From positions 62,001 through 126,000 of the forward strand of contig NW_020312181.1 of assembly GCF_002999335.1 (NCBI RefSeq): a stretch of DNA of 64,000 nt, written 5' to 3'. Positions 59,205-64,000 of this stretch are shown here, piece after piece (the first letter of the stretch is position 1; each line of letters starts with the position of its first letter). Position numbers and translations under genes: made by a program. The notes below the pieces were generated by a model. It saw only the letters and a list, made by a program, of their open reading frames with translations, was not told the origin of the DNA and did not search any database. The DNA is from Cyclospora cayetanensis (taxonomy: Eukaryota > Apicomplexa > Conoidasida > Eucoccidiorida > Eimeriidae).

Positions 59205-62200
59205 ATGGGAGGTTCAGGAGAGGCATTCAAGCGCCTCCCCGCGCCTTTATCTCCCCAGGAGCAACTGCGGCGTCTCCAACAGCACCGTCCGCAACAGATA
59301 TTGCACCGCAGCAGCAGCAGCTCTAGCCTGCTTGGCGGCAACTACAGCTACCCAGTTTCGCTCTTGCGCACACGCACGCAACTTCCACAGCTGCAAGATG
59401 GCACCCATCTGCAGCTTCAACCTCAGCAGCAGCACAGCTCGCAGCACGAGGACCAGCGCCCTGTTCCTCTTAGATCGTCGGAGGCGCAAACGGGGACTGT
59501 GCAGCAGCAGATGTTGCTGCAGAGCACGCGCTTGCCGATGGAAAGCCGTCTCCTCCTAGACACTAGACAAGACACATGCACGCTAGAGCAGGAGAAAGAG
59601 AGACCCCACGCGCTTACTGCACCCACCTGTGTGGCAGCCGAGCCAAAAGGAGCTGCTGCAGCTGGTTCTCCAACGATGCTGCAGACACGAACTGAATCGC
59701 TACCAGAAACGCCGTCGTGCCGCGAATCAGGGGGTGCAACAGCTCAGGATCTCACAGCTGCGTCCTATCCTGCAAAGACGGCGCAGGCAGCACATGCTGC
59801 AGCGGTAGAAGCAATTACACCACCAGCAGTAGCAGCAGCAGCAGCAGCGGGTGCGATATCTACGACTATGACTGAGGCAGCGACCTGTGCAGTAGAGCTT
59901 TCGTGTTCAAGCTCTCTGATGCCGTCCAAGATATCCTCCGGAGAAGAGGCCCTGCAGCACGCCACAGCGACTACAGCCGCTGCTACTACCGGAGCAACAG
60001 CAGCAACAACGGCAACTGAGGCAGCAGAGGGGTTATCTGGAGCAGCCGAGGCAGCTGCTCCGTCCTCGAAAGAAGACTCAGCAGCGCCAGGGGGACTGGA
60101 AAGAGGGCTTGGAGGGCCCTTTAGCGAGGAGGCAATCGCTGCTCCTGCTATTGCGGAAAATGCATCTGCTGCATGGCGAACAAGGACGCCTCCCGCGAAC
60201 AACCCTCGCAATCAGCCATCGTTGCAGCCTCCGCTGCCTACGCAGCAGCCACTGCAGCAGCGCTCGGCGCAGTCGCAGTGTCTCCAAAATCAGCAGGCAT
60301 GGTGCCCCCCCCTGCCAGTGCCAGCAGCGCCTCCGCCGCAAATTTGCCTCATAGGGCCGCGTTTGTTGGCTATGAGGAGCCCATGGAATCTTTCTACCTC
60401 GGGTGTGCTGCAGCGTAATGGCATCAACGAGCTAATGCTCTATCTGTGCATGCTGCAGTCGTTGCTGCTTCCTGCCAGGTGGGGGGGCCTAATGCCTCTA
60501 GGAGATGCGGACTGCCCTGCTGCCGCTGCAGTGCTCCCTGCAGCAGCCGCTGCAGCGGCTGCTGCGGAGGGCATGAGCGTCCTCACTGCAGCGGCAGATG
60601 CGTCCCCTACTCCTCCGCCTTCCCAGGCACCCTCGCCGCAGCAGCAGCAGCAGCTGGTGATGCTGCTGCTGCGCCGCTTCTTGCAGCAGCTGCCGACGCC
60701 GTCAGACGGCTCTTCCGGACTCACGCTGCTCAACGGACTGTACAGACACCTCCACAGCCTCATCAAGAAGCAGCAAGAGAGTACGCCTGTTTGCAAGCCA
60801 GGCTTCTCACTAGTGGCGCAGGCAGCGGCGGCTGCCAGTGCTGCTTTGGAGAACGCGGCTGCCCTGGAGCTCCAAGGCGAGGAGGCTGCAGCGTTGCCAG
60901 CTGTTGCCGCAGCTGTTGCTGCTGTGGAGGCGGCAGCGGCGGCAGCAGCAGCAGCTGCTGCTACCACGGCTGCTGCTCCCTCCTTTCACTCTCTTGCCCC
61001 CTTCTCAGTCGAGAGTGGCCGTGCCGTCTTGCCTGCGGGCGAAAAGTCTGCTGGAGGGAAGTCTGCAGAAGCTGCATCCCCTCTGCCAGCAGCGCAAGGC
61101 ACTGGAGATGGCAGCAGCTTCGACATGAAGCGTCGCGAAGCCCTACGACAGCTTGGACGCCTCTTAGCTTCTCCCCCCGTCATTGTCGTCTTTGATATCT
61201 ATTCTCGAGGGAGCACCACTTGTTGTCGTAACAACGGCGCTAGCGGCAGCCACGCAATTGGCGGTTTGCAGCAGCGCAGCAGCGGGAGCTGCAGCGGCAA
61301 CGCGAGCAGGCAGGCCCCTTGCCCTTCGAGCGCTGTAGCCTCAACTCCTGCCTCCATCAGCAGCGGCACTAGCAGCCTGGCAGCGGAATTCGGGGAGGCC
61401 TTTGGGTGGCAGATTCTCGAGTTCAGCTTGACGGAAGTGGGGTCCCCCCCCTTGCAGCTGCTTGTGGATTTCTGCTCCTCTCTCCGCTTTTGGCTGCAGC
61501 TCGACAGACACCTGAACCTCGCAGTTGTCAACTTACACCCCAAAAGCGGCTGTGGCGCTCTGCTCTTGCTGGCATGCGCAGCCATGGCGTGCGGCAGCAG
61601 CTTAGGCGCAGCAGGCTGGAGCTTGTCGCAGCACCAGCTCCTGAAGATGCTGGGAAACGCCTCGCTCGCCGCTCAAGACTGTACCTTCACTCCCCGAAAT
61701 CTCAAGCCCAGCAGTGTGAGCGGACAAGGGGGAGGCGGAGTTTTGCACTGGAAGCCAGCCGATCGCTGGCCCCCCTCGTGTCGGCGTTACCTCTCGTATT
61801 TTGAGAGTCTTCTCCGTCAAGGCTTTGTGCGTCTCCTCTCGCACGTCCCTCCTGCTAGACGATTAGAGGGCGCTAACTCTGCAGGCCTGGGTGGCGCTCC
61901 TTGGAACCCTGCATATGTTGCCTCTCGGCCCTTTCGTGATTGCACCGTGGCGGCTGTTGTTTTTCCGTGCTTCTCATTGTTTTTCTGTGCTTCTGACTGT
62001 TTTTCTGTGCTTCTGACTGTTTTTCCGTGCTTCTCATTGTTTTTCTGTGCTTCTCATTGTTTTTCTGTGCTTTTCATTGTTTTTCTGTGCTTCTCATTGT
62101 TTTTGTGTGCTTCTCATTGTTTTTCTGTGCTTCTGACTGTTTTTCTGTGCTTCTGACTGTTTTTCTGTGCTTCTGACTGTTTTTCTGTGCTTCTGACTGC

Positions 62201-63598
62201 TTTTCTGTGCTTTTCATTGTTTTTCCGTGCTTCTCATTGTTTTTCTGTGCTTTTCATTGTTTTTGTGTGCTTCTGACTGTTTTTCTGTGCTTCTCATTGT
62301 TTTTCTGTGCTTCTAATTGTTTTTCTGACGCAGGGCAGCTCCTCGAGAGAAGAAGGAGGCGCGGGAGGCAAACTGCAGGCGACAGGAGTGGAGGCTCGTA
62401 GCGTCCGTCTGAAGAATGTGCTGATCGATCACTTTGCTGCGCCCGCTGCGCTTATTGTCGTCGAGGTGTACGAGCTTGCCACGTGCTGCTGCTGCTGTAG
62501 CGGCTGCTGCTCCAGGAGGCAAGGATCTGAAGAGCAAAGCAGCGTGCTGGTCCGTCACTTTTTAGCGTCGAGCGCAGGAAGCGCAGCCACAGCTGTGCCT
62601 CTGGTAGCTTCCGGAGATTCTTTGCCTCTTGGACACCCCGTTCGGCAAAGTCACAGCAGCAGCAGCAGCAACGGATCTGAGGAACAAGCACCTTTAGTAT
62701 CGATGCCTTCTGCCACTGCTGCGCAGCCTTCTCAGCTGCAGCTTCCCCAGCAGCAAGATATGGGGGGCAGCCGATCGCAGCGTAAGGGCTTTGCCGGCTA
62801 CTTTCTGAAGCAACGCACTCCCGGAAAATCCCAGCAGCAGTACGTTCCTGCCTGAATGCTGTGCGTAGAGCTGGGTGCTGCTGTGTCGTCGACTGCTTGC
62901 TAGGAGGCTGGCTACTCTTCCGCTTGGATGGTTCGGTGCTGCGGAGGCCACTTTTTGTCGATGTGTGGTGCTGCAGACTGGATGGCTGCGCAAGCGATGC
63001 CTCTCAGATCCATCACCCCTTCCTGCAAGCGTTGAGACAGCAGACACAGCTGCTTACGGAGTGTGCGGGTGCAGCAGCATCGGCAGTGGCGGCAATCGAG
63101 AGCGCATGCAGCCCCGATGACGTCCCTTTGCTGTTCGATCCAGGGGGGCCTCTCGGCTATCTAGGGGCTTGCTGCGACGCCTACGTGTCTCTACCTATCT
63201 CTGCTCCGTGTCTGAGCAGCAGCAGCAGCAGAGTAACGTGTTGCTGTCCAGCAGTTGCATCTGCCTGTCGCATGTCTTGGAGCAGCTCCGCGGATGACAC
63301 TCTGTCAGACGGCGGTTCTCCAGCCTCCGCAGCTGCCGGAGCAGACTGGCCAGTGTCTCCTACGACGTCAGGAGAGGCTCCACACGCTGCATGCGAAGGC
63401 GGGAGGGGGGCCCTTGCAGCTGGGCGTGCCCTTGCAGCTTTGCAGCAGAGACAGCTGCAGCAGCATTTGCAGCAGAGACACCTGCAGCAGCAGCACCAGC
63501 GGGAGCTGCACACGCACTTCTCTTTGCAGGCATGCGCTTCGGATTACCAGCTGATGGCAGCAGACTCTCTGTCGGTGCGTGCTTTCTCTAATGGGTAG
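59205..63598 (+). CDS. PTEN-like (tensin/auxilin type) plus C2 domain protein with degenerate active site
   Basis: The ATG at 59205 is preceded by an in-frame stop. The first 390 residues are Gln/Ala-rich. A PTEN-like domain follows: ICLIGPRLLAM, RNGINELMLYL, VIVVFDIYSRG, then after an Ala-rich insertion FGWQILEFSLTEVGSPPLQL, DFCSSLRFWLQLDRHLNLAV, VNLHPKSGCGALLLLACA and RRYLSYFESLLRQ. The phosphatase loop HCxxGxxR is replaced by NLHPKSGC-type residues: the Cys is Leu and the Arg is Cys, as in inactive auxilin/GAK/tensin relatives. An intron spans the 20-bp repeat; the next exon starts after ctgacgcag at 62330 (VEARSVRLKNVLIDHF, LIVVEVYE), which fits the C2 domain that normally follows. A third exon ending at 63598 reads GGWLLFRLDGSVL, LRRPLFVDVW and a Gln-rich tail. 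Exon 2/3 borders are uncertain. It may bind membranes or act in coat or cytoskeletal function; catalysis is unlikely. Confidence 0.75.
61958..62329 (+). repeat. 20-bp pyrimidine-rich minisatellite directly before a splice acceptor
   Basis: Eighteen full copies of tgtttttctgtgcttctcat and close variants (cat/gac endings, ccg/ctg/gtg centre) run from 61958 to 62317, then a partial copy leads into ctgacgcag, the acceptor of the next exon. One frame stays open through the array (repeated VFLCFSLFFCASHC-like residues), but this sequence is unlike the Ala/Gln-rich protein around it and breaks the PTEN-C2 layout, so it is better read as intron. Confidence 0.9.
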
Positions 63599-64000
63599 CA
63601 GCGGCTTTCACCCCACGTGCAACAACCCCAACATCACCAGTAACACCTGCTGCCGTGTGGCCTTTTAGCGGCTCGCGTGAAGCCTGGCGGAACGCAGAAG
63701 TCTGTGCATTGTGTGTGTCGGTTGGCGCGCCGTTCCTCTCGGCTCGGAAAGCTTGCAGCGTTCACAGCAGCACAAGCTTCCTCAGGAGCCAACCTAGGTG
63801 GTAGGAATGGAGGTGGCGTGGCACGCACACCCTGTGGGGAGTGGGTGTGACTGCGTGTGATGCCGCTGCGCAGGACGGATCTGCGTCAGCAGTCTTCGAC
63901 TTTGCACACGCGCGAGATGGAAGCCCCCGACACCTTGTGCTTTCTGGAGATGTCTTAATTGCAATACGGCAGCTTGTGCCAAGGCTTCCAGTGACTAAGA
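63599..64000. other. 3' flank of the PTEN-like gene, nothing further seen
   Basis: Short frames only, running to the window edge. Any further exon of the plus-strand gene or the start of the next gene would lie to the right. Confidence 0.4.

Noticed and set aside
61950..62330. Hydrophobic Phe/Cys/Leu tandem-repeat protein segment (possible membrane repeat)
   Set aside because: It interrupts a PTEN-C2 layout, has a period of 20 (not a multiple of three, so the frame cycles), and ends in an acceptor; intron is more likely.

Overview
The window reads as nuclear DNA of an eimeriid coccidian (Eimeria or a close relative such as Cyclospora). The clues are GC near 50%, genes with many short introns and GT/AG (once apparently GC/AG) borders, long Gln- and Ala-rich runs encoded by CAG/GCN triplets, a secretory leader on a bacterial-type ribosomal protein L3 that suggests apicoplast import, and decayed chromodomain-type LTR retrotransposons, which have been reported from Eimeria among apicomplexans. 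All gene models were spliced by hand from conserved motifs and splice-site phase; species and exact starts are inference.

Layout: (1) 1-496, the 3' end of a plus-strand gene entering from the left. (2) 2257-4958, minus, an unrecognised secreted protein. (3) 7383-12850, minus, a SUMO protease (Ulp1/SENP) whose catalytic domain is spread over seven small exons after a 1200-codon first exon. (4) 19229-22430, minus, M17 leucyl aminopeptidase in eight exons with a signal peptide. (5) 26340-27719, minus, a small voltage-sensor-like four-helix membrane protein. (6) 34076-39874, plus, a 1932-residue Gln-rich protein with ATG11/FIP200-like segments. (7) 40369-42318, minus, organellar L3. (8) 42378-46550, plus, upstream exons followed by a GCN5 acetyltransferase with bromodomain. 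(9) 48401-51651, minus, a CCCH zinc finger plus LOTUS/OST-HTH protein. (10) 52144-52679, plus, a doubtful small gene. (11) 59205-63598, plus, a tensin/auxilin-type PTEN-like plus C2 protein with a degenerate active site.

The long stretches between genes (about 13-19 kb, 22.5-26.3 kb, 27.7-34 kb, 52.7-59.2 kb) hold no gene I can support. They carry relics of a Ty3/Gypsy chromovirus: an ordered RT, RNase H, integrase, chromodomain series at 32441 to 30140 (minus), an RT/RNase H fragment at 15860 to 15061 (minus), an integrase C-terminal fragment at 55488-55830 (plus), and two related non-coding repeats near 24.1-24.6 and 29.6-29.95 kb. The window therefore alternates triplet-rich gene blocks with repeat-poor, TE-littered blocks, like the segmented structure described for E. 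tenella chromosome 1.

The genes do not form one pathway. They cover SUMO deconjugation, peptide turnover, autophagy scaffolding, organellar translation, chromatin acetylation, RNA binding and membrane or phosphoinositide-type functions.
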